From Pseudobdellovibrionaceae bacterium (lineage in GTDB: Bacteria > Bdellovibrionota > Bdellovibrionia > Bdellovibrionales > UBA1609), in the NCBI GenBank assembly GCA_015163855.1, contig JAAOIK010000041.1:1-33483 (forward strand): DNA of 33,483 bases, written 5' to 3'. The translations under genes were made by a program, and so were the position numbers. Below are positions 8,050-16,987 of the stretch, piece by piece (the stretch's first letter is position 1; the number at the start of each line of letters is the position of its first letter). The notes under the pieces are model-generated. The model saw only the letters and a list, made by a program, of their open reading frames with translations. It did not search any database and was not told where the DNA came from.

Positions 8050-9041
8050 TGTTTCTGTTATTGCCCTTAATAGTACTAGCCTACTATTTTTCTGATAGCA
8101 CTTCCGCTTTTTTGTCCGAACCCATTTTAGCCCTCAGCAACTATTTACATAATTTTTGTTTAAGCTTCTCTAAAGCTAGTCCCTACGAGGGGCTATATCA
8201 AAGCTTAAGTTGTGGTAAAAAACTGCCCTCCCATTGGTATTCTCTTTTTGCCAACTCTGGCCTAATACATTTAATTATTATTTCTGGGCTACACATTTCC
8301 TTAATATATAGAAGCCTTACTCATTTACAGAGCAAAATTCTTCTTTTACCCAAAAGCATAACTATTAGCCTCAACTTATTCCTCTTACTATTATATACAT
8401 TTATGCTTAATATTTCGGCACCCGCTTTGCGCGCCTATTTTTTTCAAGTGATAAAGTTAATCAACAACTACGGCAAATTACATTGGCCCTCTAGCTATTT
8501 AGTTTTACTTTCTGTGCTATTAAGTTTGTTATTTAAACCCAGCTTATGGGCCTCCATTTCTTTGCTGTTAAGCTGGAGCGCAATACTTATTATTTATTTT
8601 TTACACCAAGTATTAAGCCACCCCTTAATTCCTTCTGTATATAAAAAGCCTTTTATAAAAATACCTATTCAAAGTGCCCTTTTATATTTATTTTTATTTC
8701 CTATTTTAAGTCAATTTAATAGCATTCATCCATTTAGTATTTTTATACAAATATTATTTACTCCCTTGTTATTACTGTTTTTAATTCCTTTATCTATTTT
8801 ACAATACTTTTTCTTTTCTAACTTGTTTTTTGCTGACTACCTATGGAAAATATTTTTTTCATTACTAACCCCCTTGCAAAACCTTTTAGTTAATGGCCCT
8901 ACTGCAGACAAACTCCCCTTGCTTTATTTTTGGATTTATACCATTAGCTTACAATTTTGTTTAAGCCTTTTTGAAGTTTATATTAAAAAATATAAGCTTT
9001 CTATGAAAAAAAATATACACCTTAAAAATCATGATTTATAA
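8049..9041 (+). CDS. comEC: ComEC/Rec2-type competence channel protein, membrane part only
   Basis: A 330-residue polytopic membrane protein. The signature NSGLIHLIIISGLHISLIYR at ~residues 70-90 is the hallmark of the ComEC 'competence' domain, which forms the channel that carries single-stranded DNA across the inner membrane. About eight hydrophobic segments follow, including SAPALRAYFF. The usual N-terminal OB-like DUF4131 domain is largely missing: only ~45 residues precede the motif region. The C-terminal metallo-beta-lactamase domain is encoded by the next gene in another frame, overlapping by 11 nt (9031-9041). Full-length ComEC is usually 700-800 residues, so this is a split and reduced version. 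The DNA-uptake role is inferred from family and from dprA in the same window. Confidence 0.85.
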   Translation: MFLLLPLIVLAYYFSDSTSAFLSEPILALSNYLHNFCLSFSKASPYEGLYQSLSCGKKLPSHWYSLFANSGLIHLIIISGLHISLIYRSLTHLQSKILLLPKSITISLNLFLLLLYTFMLNISAPALRAYFFQVIKLINNYGKLHWPSSYLVLLSVLLSLLFKPSLWASISLLLSWSAILIIYFLHQVLSHPLIPSVYKKPFIKIPIQSALLYLFLFPILSQFNSIHPFSIFIQILFTPLLLLFLIPLSILQYFFFSNLFFADYLWKIFFSLLTPLQNLLVNGPTADKLPLLYFWIYTISLQFCLSLFEVYIKKYKLSMKKNIHLKNHDL

Positions 9042-9834
9042 ATTTTTTACTTATTGCCTTTTTGTATTTTTATTTCTTTCCCCACACTATTTATCTATTA
9101 ATAAAATTACACAACCCGTATTTATTATATGGAATGTAGGGCAAGGCTCGTGGAGCAGCCTTGTTACCAATAAGGCTTGCTTTCATTTTGATATGGGAGG
9201 AGAAGGTTACAATAAAAACAACGCCATTATACAAAAATGTAAAACAAAACAAAACATTTTGCTTTTAACTCATTCTGATAAAGATCATATTAAATTTACT
9301 TATTTATTTAAAAAGAATCGAATAAAGTTTTGTTTATATAAAAAACCTCGAGAAAAAATTAAAAAGTATAATAAAAAATATTTGCGAAATTTACAATTAT
9401 GCACCAAACAAAAACTCCTTTTACTAAAAGATAATGGTATTGTCGAAATACCTTTTGCTATTTCAAAAAAAATAACTTTTTTTAAAAAAAAATCTACCCC
9501 ACTTTCTACTAATTTTTTAAGTAGAGTTTTTTTAATTAAAAATTTAATTCTTGTAGGGGGAGACAGCACAAAAAAGGCCGAATTATTATGGAAAAATAAC
9601 TTGCCTTACCCCGAAAAAATTAAATACTTTGTGCTAGATCATCATGGCAGTAAAAATAGTAATCATATAAAGCTTTTTCAAAAGCTAAGTCATTTAATAA
9701 TGGCCATTGCTAGTGCAAAAAAATCTAGATACAAACACCCTCATAAAGAAGTTGTAAACTTACTAAAAAAACAAAAAGTGGCGTTATTACAAACCGAAAT
9801 ATGGGGTTCTATTTATATATATTTAAAAAAATAA
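9031..9834 (+). CDS. ComEC-type metallo-beta-lactamase-fold protein, separately exported
   Basis: A 267-residue protein equal to the C-terminal domain of ComEC. It has IIWNVGQGSWSSLV, FDMGG, the metal-binding LLLTHSDKDHI, VLDHHGSKNSN and the late RYKHPHKEVVNLL motif, all in the order seen in ComEC proteins. Residues 1-22 are a hydrophobic signal or anchor, which would place the domain on the periplasmic side, where ComEC's domain also lies. In full-length ComEC this domain is proposed to degrade the non-entering DNA strand. Its own start and signal sequence suggest a real two-gene arrangement rather than a sequencing frameshift. It ends 36 nt before the convergent alanine dehydrogenase gene. 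Confidence 0.85.
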   Translation: MIYKFFTYCLFVFLFLSPHYLSINKITQPVFIIWNVGQGSWSSLVTNKACFHFDMGGEGYNKNNAIIQKCKTKQNILLLTHSDKDHIKFTYLFKKNRIKFCLYKKPREKIKKYNKKYLRNLQLCTKQKLLLLKDNGIVEIPFAISKKITFFKKKSTPLSTNFLSRVFLIKNLILVGGDSTKKAELLWKNNLPYPEKIKYFVLDHHGSKNSNHIKLFQKLSHLIMAIASAKKSRYKHPHKEVVNLLKKQKVALLQTEIWGSIYIYLKK

Positions 9835-9870
9835 AAGTAATGGATTAAAAATATAAAAAAAGCAAAGCCC

Positions 9871-10977
9871 TTAATTTAAATAAGGTCTATATTCCATATT
9901 TAAATCTTGAGCTACAGCTTGATAGGCAATATAACCATCATAAACATTAATGCCCGACTTTAAAATTGGTTTTTTTTCTAAAGCTTTTTTTAAACCATAC
10001 TTTGCCAATGTTAAACCATAAGGCAAAGTGGCATTAGTTAATGCGTAAGTAGAAGTTCTAGGCACCACTCCTGGAATATTAGGAACACAGTAATGTAGTA
10101 CTCCATTAATTTCGTAAGTAGGGTTCACATGACTGGTGGGCTTGCAAGTGGCTATACAACCACCTTGGTCCACAGCTACATCTACAACTACAGAACCTTT
10201 ACTCATTTTATGAATCATGGCTTCTGTAATCAACTGAGGCGCTTTATGGCCAGCTACTAAAACGGCACCAATTAATAAATCGGTATTAATTACTGACTCT
10301 TCTAAGTTCTGTGCATTAGAAAACAAAGTTTGCACTCGCCCTTGAAAAAGGTCATCTAAAAAACTTAAGCGAGCATGATCAATATCTAATAAAATAACAT
10401 CTGCGCCCAAGCCCACGGCCATTTTTGCCGCTTGAACACCTACTACTCCACCTCCAACAATAGTAACTTGTGCTTTTTTAACACCGGTTACTCCTCCTAA
10501 TAAAATGCCTTTTCCACCATGGTCTTTTTGTAAATAAAAAGCACCCACTTGAGTAGCCATACGCCCTGCAACTTCACTCATAGGAGTTAACAAAGGCAAG
10601 CTTCCATCGCTTTCTTGAATGGTTTCATAAGCAATAGATTGAATTTTTTTATCACATAAAATTTTCGCTAACTGAGGCTCGGCAGCTAAATGCAAATAAG
10701 TAAATAATAGCTGACCCTCTTGCATTAAATCATACTCTTGAGGTAAAGGTTCTTTTACCTTAATGATCATTTCTGCGTTTTCATAAACTTCTTTAGCAGA
10801 GTCGACAATTTTGGCTCCCACAGATAAGTAATTTTCGTCAGTAATCAAACAGCCTAAACCCGCTTGTGTTTCTACAAAAACCTCGTGACCTTGGGCAACA
10901 AACTGCCTAACACCCGATTCGGTTAACCCTACTCTCGATTCACTAATTTTAATTTCTTTAGGAACTCCTACTCTCAT
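9871..10977 (-). CDS. ald: Alanine dehydrogenase
   Basis: 368 residues, the normal length for L-alanine dehydrogenase (L-alanine + NAD+ to pyruvate + NH3). The N-terminus MRVGVPKEIKISESRVGLT is diagnostic of the AlaDH/PNT family, with KVKEPLP, LFTYLHLA, MSEVAGRMA and the NAD-binding VTIVGGGVVGVQAAKMA following. The C-terminal PNIPGVVPRTSTYALTNATLPY is typical of AlaDH rather than transhydrogenase. The start is set by an ideal GGAGG (complement of 10983-10987) just before the ATG; a longer frame to 11010 would have no such site. It lies 69 nt after lpxC and may be read with it. It could supply or consume alanine near the wall-synthesis genes, which is inference. Confidence 0.95.
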   Translation of the reverse strand: MRVGVPKEIKISESRVGLTESGVRQFVAQGHEVFVETQAGLGCLITDENYLSVGAKIVDSAKEVYENAEMIIKVKEPLPQEYDLMQEGQLLFTYLHLAAEPQLAKILCDKKIQSIAYETIQESDGSLPLLTPMSEVAGRMATQVGAFYLQKDHGGKGILLGGVTGVKKAQVTIVGGGVVGVQAAKMAVGLGADVILLDIDHARLSFLDDLFQGRVQTLFSNAQNLEESVINTDLLIGAVLVAGHKAPQLITEAMIHKMSKGSVVVDVAVDQGGCIATCKPTSHVNPTYEINGVLHYCVPNIPGVVPRTSTYALTNATLPYGLTLAKYGLKKALEKKPILKSGINVYDGYIAYQAVAQDLNMEYRPYLN

Positions 10978-11046
10978 AATTGCCTCCGCGCAGCTTATTG
11001 GATATACCAAATTTCCACCGAAAACAAGAAGAATAACACGGGTTAC

Positions 11047-11919
11047 TTAAAATTTTAAAGCCCCAGCCCTTTCTTTTATATCATAAAAAGCCGGTAGCGC
11101 TAAAAGCCTTTGTAGCAACTGGTTCATTAAGGCATGCCCTGGTTTATATAAAGTAATTTGAGCCAGCAAAGGTCGGCCTAAAATGGCTAAATCCCCTAAA
11201 GCATCTAAAATTTTGTGTCTAACAAACTCATCAGAAAATCGTAAACCTTCTTGATTTAAAATTCCTGTGGGAGTTAAAACAATGGCATTATCCAAAGACC
11301 CCCCTAGTACCAAACCTTGTTTTTTTAACTGTTCTACCTGCTCTATAAAACCAAAAGTTCTTGCACCTGCAATTTCTGTATCAAAAGAATGACTATCTAT
11401 TTCTAAATCTAAAGATTGCTTTAAAATTTTTGGGTGAGGAAAATCAATATTACAACTAATGCGTAAACCATTATAGGGTTCTACTTTTGCATAAGAAGAC
11501 CCTAATTTTTCTGTAAATTCTTTTTGCACACAAACATATGGCTTAACTTTATTTTGTTCTAGCACTTCTGCTTTTTTAAAAGCTTGTACAAAAACTTTCG
11601 AGCTTCCGTCTAAAATAGGCATCTCTTCACCAAAAACTTCAATATATAAATTATCCACTCCCATAGCATACAAAGCTGCTAAACAATGTTCCACTGTAGA
11701 AATTTTATAATCTCCAAAGTCTAAAGTGGTTGCTAGCTCGGTAGATTTTACTTTATGGGCTTCTAACCTTACGCAAGGGCGCTTTGGTAAATCGGCTCTG
11801 ACAAAACAAATTCCTGTATCTACCGTTGCTGGAAGAAAGTTAACAGAAACTTCTTTGCCTGAGTGTAACCCCACCCCCGATAAAGAGGTTTTAGATTTTA
11901 AAGTGTTTTGTAAAAACAT
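11047..11919 (-). CDS. lpxC: UDP-3-O-acyl-N-acetylglucosamine deacetylase LpxC
   Basis: A 290-residue LpxC, the committed, zinc-dependent step of lipid A synthesis. Zinc ligands and catalytic residues can be placed: His78 in STVEHCLAAL, His235 and Asp239 in VRHKILDALGDL, and His262 in KPGHALMNQ. The opening QNTLKSKTSLSGVGLHSG and the ARTFGF and LGGSLDNAIVL segments are also typical. The gene follows murF after 73 nt of low-complexity sequence. In Escherichia coli lpxC sits at the far end of the dcw cluster after ftsZ; here it directly follows murF. Confidence 0.97.
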   Translation of the reverse strand: MFLQNTLKSKTSLSGVGLHSGKEVSVNFLPATVDTGICFVRADLPKRPCVRLEAHKVKSTELATTLDFGDYKISTVEHCLAALYAMGVDNLYIEVFGEEMPILDGSSKVFVQAFKKAEVLEQNKVKPYVCVQKEFTEKLGSSYAKVEPYNGLRISCNIDFPHPKILKQSLDLEIDSHSFDTEIAGARTFGFIEQVEQLKKQGLVLGGSLDNAIVLTPTGILNQEGLRFSDEFVRHKILDALGDLAILGRPLLAQITLYKPGHALMNQLLQRLLALPAFYDIKERAGALKF

Positions 11920-11927
11920 AAATTTTA

Positions 11928-12030
11928 TTTAGTTTGTTTTTTGTATTTTTGTATTTTTGTATTTTTTAGTTTGTTTTTTGTTTTTTGTTTTTTTATTTTT
12001 TAGTTTGTATTTTAGTTTTCGTTTTTTGCG
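11928..12030. repeat. Low-complexity repeats across the murF 3' end and the murF-lpxC gap
   Basis: On the plus strand this is a T-rich tract. The 16-mer TTTAGTTTGTTTTTTG occurs twice (11928-11943 and 11965-11980), and the 8-mer GTATTTTT occurs three times in tandem between them (11943-11966). Related T-rich units continue into the murF coding end, where they encode a Lys/Thr/Gln tail. Such tracts are prone to slippage. The tract covers the murF stop and the whole lpxC leader. Confidence 0.8.
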
Positions 12031-13495
12031 TTTTTTGTATTTTAAAATTATCTAATACTTTTTCTAATTGATGAACTCTCGAAGCTTTAATAAAAATAAT
12101 GTCCTCTTTTTTAATTTGTAAATTTATTGTATTTAAAAAATCTTGAAACTCTTTGGTATTCACCGAAGGGCTACAAACCCAATTTCCCGTAAACAAACTT
12201 TTTTCTAAACCCGACAAGAAAGAATCTTCATTGCCAACAAAGCCTATAGTATCAAATAAAGCTCCTACACGCAAAGCCAAACGATAATGCTCTTCATCGG
12301 ACCACTTGCCTAATTCGCCCATCGCTCCTATTACAGCGATTTTTTTTCCTGCACAAGAAAATTTTTCTAAACTATTTAAGGCCGATGTAAAACTAGCGGG
12401 ATTTGCATTGTAGGCATCAAAAATAATCGCAGCGCCTGTGCAATGATGTAACAATTGCATTCGTCCCCAGCCTGCTTGTAAAGTATTTAAAGCCTTTATA
12501 ATATTATCCCAAGGCACTCCTAGTGCTAAATTAATAGTTACTGCCGCTGCAATATTATCCATATTATGCACGCCTAATAAAGGGACAGAAATTTGGTTTT
12601 GATACTGCTTTTTGCCGTTATTAAAGTAGCTTAAAGTAAAGCGTAAACCAAACAAAGACTCTTCAATAAATTGCGTAACTACACATTGGTGCAATGACTT
12701 TTTATGACTTAATATTTTTTCAGACCCAAAAGAAAAAGAATGTTTATCACCACCTGCTAAGTATTTTTGTTTCATTTTTACAGTAAAATCATTATTTTCA
12801 TTAAAAATACCTACGGCAGTATCAGAAGAAAATTGATAAAGCTCTTGCTTAGCATCGGCCACCTCTTGTAAAGAATTAAAATGACCAATATGAGACGCAT
12901 TAACTTGAGTAACTAATACAATATCTGGCTTAACCATTTGTGTTAATAATTTAAGCTCTCCTTTATGACTCATTCCCATTTCTAAAAGAATAACTTCATC
13001 ATCTGGTTCTGCCTCTAACAAACTTAAAGACACTCCTAAATTATTGTTAAAGCTTAATGGGCTTTTATAAGTCTTCTTATATTTGTGTAACAATTGATAA
13101 GTAAAATTTTTAGTGCTTGTTTTTCCATTAGACCCGCTAATGGCTACCAACTTTCCTTTTAGTGATTTTCTCCATTGAACAGCCATTAATTGTAAAGCTT
13201 TTAAAGTGTCTGGCACCTGTAGCACACTAACATCATTAAATGACATAATTTCGGTCAAAAATTTTTTACTAATCTTTTGGTCTATAAAAAAAACACGAAC
13301 ACCTTTTTCATAAGCGATTTTTAAAAACGCATTGGCATCCACCTTGCCCTGCAAAGAAACAAAAGCACTATCTTGCTTATACTGTCTAGTGTCTGTTAAA
13401 AAATTAGAAAACCCCTGAGCATCATGCTTTAAAATCTTTGCCTTTGACCACAAAGCCACCTCTTTCACAAAAAATTTTTTATTTGTTTTATCCAT
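11993..13495 (-). CDS. murF: UDP-MurNAc-tripeptide D-alanyl-D-alanine ligase MurF
   Basis: A 500-residue Mur ligase. The ATP-binding loop AISGSNGKTSTKN is at ~118-130, the central domain has LLEMGMSHKGEL (the MurF-type 'E.G' motif) and the C-terminal domain has IIFDAYNANPASF, the DAYNANP motif diagnostic of MurF. It adds D-Ala-D-Ala to the UDP-MurNAc tripeptide in the cytoplasm. Its start overlaps the end of murE by 8 nt. The last ~15 residues (repeated KTQ/KTK units) are encoded by low-complexity repeats and look like a late extension. Confidence 0.97.
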   Translation of the reverse strand: MDKTNKKFFVKEVALWSKAKILKHDAQGFSNFLTDTRQYKQDSAFVSLQGKVDANAFLKIAYEKGVRVFFIDQKISKKFLTEIMSFNDVSVLQVPDTLKALQLMAVQWRKSLKGKLVAISGSNGKTSTKNFTYQLLHKYKKTYKSPLSFNNNLGVSLSLLEAEPDDEVILLEMGMSHKGELKLLTQMVKPDIVLVTQVNASHIGHFNSLQEVADAKQELYQFSSDTAVGIFNENNDFTVKMKQKYLAGGDKHSFSFGSEKILSHKKSLHQCVVTQFIEESLFGLRFTLSYFNNGKKQYQNQISVPLLGVHNMDNIAAAVTINLALGVPWDNIIKALNTLQAGWGRMQLLHHCTGAAIIFDAYNANPASFTSALNSLEKFSCAGKKIAVIGAMGELGKWSDEEHYRLALRVGALFDTIGFVGNEDSFLSGLEKSLFTGNWVCSPSVNTKEFQDFLNTINLQIKKEDIIFIKASRVHQLEKVLDNFKIQKTQKTKTKIQTKK

Positions 13496-14996
13496 TTTTT
13501 AAAAGCCTTTGTACTTCTGTATAATCATTCCAAAAAAAAGTTTTGTTTTTTACTATTTGCTCTTGCTCATGCCCCTTGCCCGCAATAATTAAAACATCGT
13601 CTTTACCTTGTAAAGTCAAAGCAAATTGAATGGCTTCTTTTCTATTACAAATAACAAATAACTTATCTGGATAGTCAGAAACCTTTGTTCCATTTAAAAT
13701 GTCTTTAATAATACTTTCTGGCTTTTCTTCTCTAGGATTATCAGAAGTTAACACAATAAAATGGGCAATTTTTAAAGCCTCTTGTAACATTAAAGGCCTT
13801 TTTAATTTGTCGCGATCCCCTCCGCAGCCAAAAACAATGCCCACTCTTTTAGCTAAAGGCTTTACCGAAAGCAATACAGAAGAAATAGCATTGGGAGTAT
13901 GGGCATAATCTACAAAAATAGAAAGTTTACAGGTATTTTCTACCTTTTGTAACCTTCCCGGAATTCCTTTAAATAGCGACAAAGATTTTGCTAATGATTG
14001 TATATCATAACCAAAATCATAAGCCACAACAACGCTGGCCACAATATTATAAGCATTGTGCAAGCCAATTAAGGCCGTGGTAAAAACATAAATCTTTTTT
14101 TGAAACTTTAAACTAATGGTCATTCCCTCTAAATTTTCTTTAATAACTTTAAAAGAAAAATCTGCAGAAGAGTCTTGCCCATAAGTCCACCGCTTAAGAT
14201 GCAAAGCTACTTGCAATTTTTTACCATAACTATCATCTATGTTAATGATTGCCGAACAAGGAGTTTGCATTAGCTCCCTTGCTTTTAAAAATAATTTTTG
14301 TTTTTCAGCAAAGTAATTAGCCATACTTTCATGATAATCTAAATGGTCTTGCGTTAAATTAGTAAAAACCACGGCTTGAAAAGGAAACACTATTAACCGG
14401 TGCTGACTTAACCCGTGGCTAGACACTTCTAAAATTAAGGTTGTCATTTTTTCTTGATTAAAATCTGCTAACCTTTGGTATAAATTTAAAACACTGGGGC
14501 TAGTTAAAGCAGTAGGCCATACTTTTTTATTAATGTGGTGATTAACGGTTCCCATTACTCCTGGTACTTCTTTTTGTTGTCGCAATAAAAATTCTAATAA
14601 ATAACTAATACTAGTTTTTCCATTTGTGCCGGTAATACCTACCGACTTTATATTTTGCAATTTATTTTTATGAAAAGCATAAGCTAGGTTAGACAATAAT
14701 TTTCGAGTATCAGAAACGGGAATACACAAAACTCCGTCTTGTTTATAAATTTTTGTACTTAACAAGGATTCTAAAAAAATAACAGAAACTTTTTTACCAA
14801 TCACCTCTTTAATTGCCGAATGTCCGTCAAACAAAGCCCCTTTAATGGCAACAAAACAAGAACCCGCAACCACTTTTCTAGAATCATCAAAAATATTAGA
14901 AATAGCTATTTCATTAAATTCTTTAGAAATAAACTGCTTAGCTATTTTTTGAAATTCTATATCAGGACAATTTAAAAGAGTTGTTTTTAACAACAT
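13488..14996 (-). CDS. murE: UDP-MurNAc-dipeptide:2,6-diaminopimelate ligase MurE
   Basis: A 502-residue Mur ligase. The P-loop GITGTNGKTS is at ~120-129. TNLTQDHLDYHE (middle domain) and VDYAHTPNAI are typical of MurE. SDNPREE in the C-terminal domain is the DNPR motif of ligases that add meso-diaminopimelate rather than lysine. This predicts Gram-negative-type mDAP peptidoglycan. It starts 2 nt after ftsI and overlaps murF, in a tightly coupled operon. Confidence 0.97.
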   Translation of the reverse strand: MLLKTTLLNCPDIEFQKIAKQFISKEFNEIAISNIFDDSRKVVAGSCFVAIKGALFDGHSAIKEVIGKKVSVIFLESLLSTKIYKQDGVLCIPVSDTRKLLSNLAYAFHKNKLQNIKSVGITGTNGKTSISYLLEFLLRQQKEVPGVMGTVNHHINKKVWPTALTSPSVLNLYQRLADFNQEKMTTLILEVSSHGLSQHRLIVFPFQAVVFTNLTQDHLDYHESMANYFAEKQKLFLKARELMQTPCSAIINIDDSYGKKLQVALHLKRWTYGQDSSADFSFKVIKENLEGMTISLKFQKKIYVFTTALIGLHNAYNIVASVVVAYDFGYDIQSLAKSLSLFKGIPGRLQKVENTCKLSIFVDYAHTPNAISSVLLSVKPLAKRVGIVFGCGGDRDKLKRPLMLQEALKIAHFIVLTSDNPREEKPESIIKDILNGTKVSDYPDKLFVICNRKEAIQFALTLQGKDDVLIIAGKGHEQEQIVKNKTFFWNDYTEVQRLLKNG

Positions 14997-14998
14997 AA

Positions 14999-16975
14999 CT
15001 AAAAATGTTTAAGAACCAATTTAATGGTTTTAATTTTTTTTAATGAAGTTCCAGGAAGAGGTCGCATAGAATAAACTTGCCCCGAACCTTTTACTTTATA
15101 TTTAAAATTTTTAATACTTTGTAATTTTTTAATCGCCTCTCGCAAACTAAGGTTTTTTAAATTAGGCATTATTTTTTTTACAGTCACCTTTAGCAATGAT
15201 GACAAAACCCTTTGCTGTGCTTTTTTGTAACTAGATAATTTTTTTGTTTGTGCTTTGGTTTTTTTCACTACACTGTTTTGATGTTTATTTATTAAAGGTG
15301 GAATTTTTGCCCAAGACAATGCACTAGCAGCTAATTTAGAAAATAAAGGAGCAGCTACTTGAGAGGCATAAAATTTCTTACCTTTGGGGTTATCGACAAT
15401 AACATACACCACAAATTTTGGGTCATTTACAGGAAAGAACCCAGCAAAACTAGAAACATAAGCTCCTTTTAAATACGCCCCCTTTCCTGGGTCAATTTTT
15501 TGAGCAGTTCCCGTTTTTCCTGCAACCAAATACCCCGAAACTCTAGCTGCCTTTCCCGTAGAATGTAAACTAGTAGAACTTAATAATAATAACTTTAAAA
15601 TATGCGCTTCTCGACTACTAAGAACTCTTCTAATTATTTTTGGTTTTATTTTTTTAACCACACTACCGTCAGCCCTAGTAATGGCTTTTACAAAGTGTGG
15701 CTGTTTTAAAACCCCGCCATTAGCAATAGCCGCGTAAGCATTAGCCATTTGCAAAGCACTAACGGCAATGCCTTGCCCAAAAGACACATTAGCTAATAAA
15801 TGTGGCTTCCACGGTAACTTTTGTAAAATACCACGAACTTCACCAGAAAAATCTACTCCTGTTTTAGCACCAAAGCCAAAATCCTGTAACACTTTTCGCA
15901 GTTTTGCATCTCCTAAAACTAAAGCCATTTTACTCATTCCAATATTAGAAGAAAAGCGTAAAATATCTTTTATAGCTAACCACTTAAAGTTATGATTTTT
16001 ATGTGCCTCTCTAATAATATGTGGCCCTACTTTAAAGGTTTTTTTACCAATCCAAAATTTACTATTGGGTTTAATACTCCCCTGCTTTAATGCAGCAGCT
16101 ACTACAAAAGGTTTAAATGTGCTACCTGGTTCAAAGATATCCACTATTGCTTTGTTTCGCTTTAGCTGATTGGCAGTAGTGCTTGCTTTAAGTAAATCAT
16201 AACCAGGGGTATTAGCCATAGCTAATATTGCCGAACTTTGTGCATCTAAAATTAGTGCGGTTACAGCGTCGGCTTGATACAATTTTTGTGTTTTATCAAT
16301 TTCTTTTTCTAAAATGTTTTGTAAATCAGAAACTATATTTAATTCTAAATTTAAGCCTCGACTACTTTTAAACAAAGTTCCTTTCTCTAGCAACCCTCGG
16401 CCTTTAGCATCTTTTAAAATAGAATAAGCCTCTTCTTTGGCTTTAGACAAAGTTTGGTTATAAAATAACTCCAAACCCTCTAACCCCTTAGAGTCTACAT
16501 CAACAAACCCCAATACCGTAGATAAATGCTTTCTATAAGGGTAAAACCGTTTAGTTTCTTCTACAAAAGCAATGGCTTTAGAGGCAATTTTACTAATGCT
16601 TTCTTTCTTCTGTAAGCTTAACTTTCTAGCTATCCATACAAATTGTTTTTTAGGCTTATGTAATTTTTTATAAATAGAAAAAGCAGAAGTGGATAATTCT
16701 TTAGACAAAGCTCGCGATAGCTTAAGCACATTTTTTATTTTTTTAGGATTAGCATACAAAGAATACGAGGGAGTGTTAATTACCAAAGCCTTTCCTTGAG
16801 CATCAAAAATTTGCCCTCTTTTGGGGGCTAACTTTAATACCTTTTTAAAATTAATGTTTTCTAAATTTTGCAATTTTTTATTAGAAAACAATTGCACTTG
16901 TGCTAAGCGCAAAATTAACACCACGCTGACACAAAAAAAACTAATACTTAATAAAATAAATCGATTTTTTAACAT
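14999..16975 (-). CDS. ftsI: Septal transpeptidase FtsI (PBP3) with a C-terminal PASTA domain
   Basis: A 658-residue class B penicillin-binding protein. It has one N-terminal membrane helix (~7-25), a dimerisation/pedestal domain, and the transpeptidase domain with SxxK (Ser285-Thr-Phe-Lys288 in EPGSTFKPF), SxN (Ser342-Ser-Asn344) and KTGT at 487-490. Residues ~598-658 (VTVKKIMPNLKNLSLREA...) form one PASTA domain after a basic Lys/Gln linker. It cross-links peptide stems during division. The PASTA domain is absent from E. coli FtsI but typical of Gram-positive PBP2x/SpoVD, and is reported in some delta-proteobacterial-type FtsI. Its place between ftsL and murE is standard dcw order. Confidence 0.95.
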   Translation of the reverse strand: MLKNRFILLSISFFCVSVVLILRLAQVQLFSNKKLQNLENINFKKVLKLAPKRGQIFDAQGKALVINTPSYSLYANPKKIKNVLKLSRALSKELSTSAFSIYKKLHKPKKQFVWIARKLSLQKKESISKIASKAIAFVEETKRFYPYRKHLSTVLGFVDVDSKGLEGLELFYNQTLSKAKEEAYSILKDAKGRGLLEKGTLFKSSRGLNLELNIVSDLQNILEKEIDKTQKLYQADAVTALILDAQSSAILAMANTPGYDLLKASTTANQLKRNKAIVDIFEPGSTFKPFVVAAALKQGSIKPNSKFWIGKKTFKVGPHIIREAHKNHNFKWLAIKDILRFSSNIGMSKMALVLGDAKLRKVLQDFGFGAKTGVDFSGEVRGILQKLPWKPHLLANVSFGQGIAVSALQMANAYAAIANGGVLKQPHFVKAITRADGSVVKKIKPKIIRRVLSSREAHILKLLLLSSTSLHSTGKAARVSGYLVAGKTGTAQKIDPGKGAYLKGAYVSSFAGFFPVNDPKFVVYVIVDNPKGKKFYASQVAAPLFSKLAASALSWAKIPPLINKHQNSVVKKTKAQTKKLSSYKKAQQRVLSSLLKVTVKKIMPNLKNLSLREAIKKLQSIKNFKYKVKGSGQVYSMRPLPGTSLKKIKTIKLVLKHF

Positions 16976-16987
16976 AAAAACTCTTTG

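Noticed and set aside
9031-9041. Sequencing frameshift as the cause of the comEC split
   Set aside because: It cannot be excluded, but the second frame has its own ATG and a full hydrophobic signal before the domain, which favours two real genes.
9869-9885. CCTTA/TAAGG stem at the end of the alanine dehydrogenase gene
   Set aside because: The stem is only 5 bp of mostly A/T and the T-run is displaced, so the evidence is insufficient.
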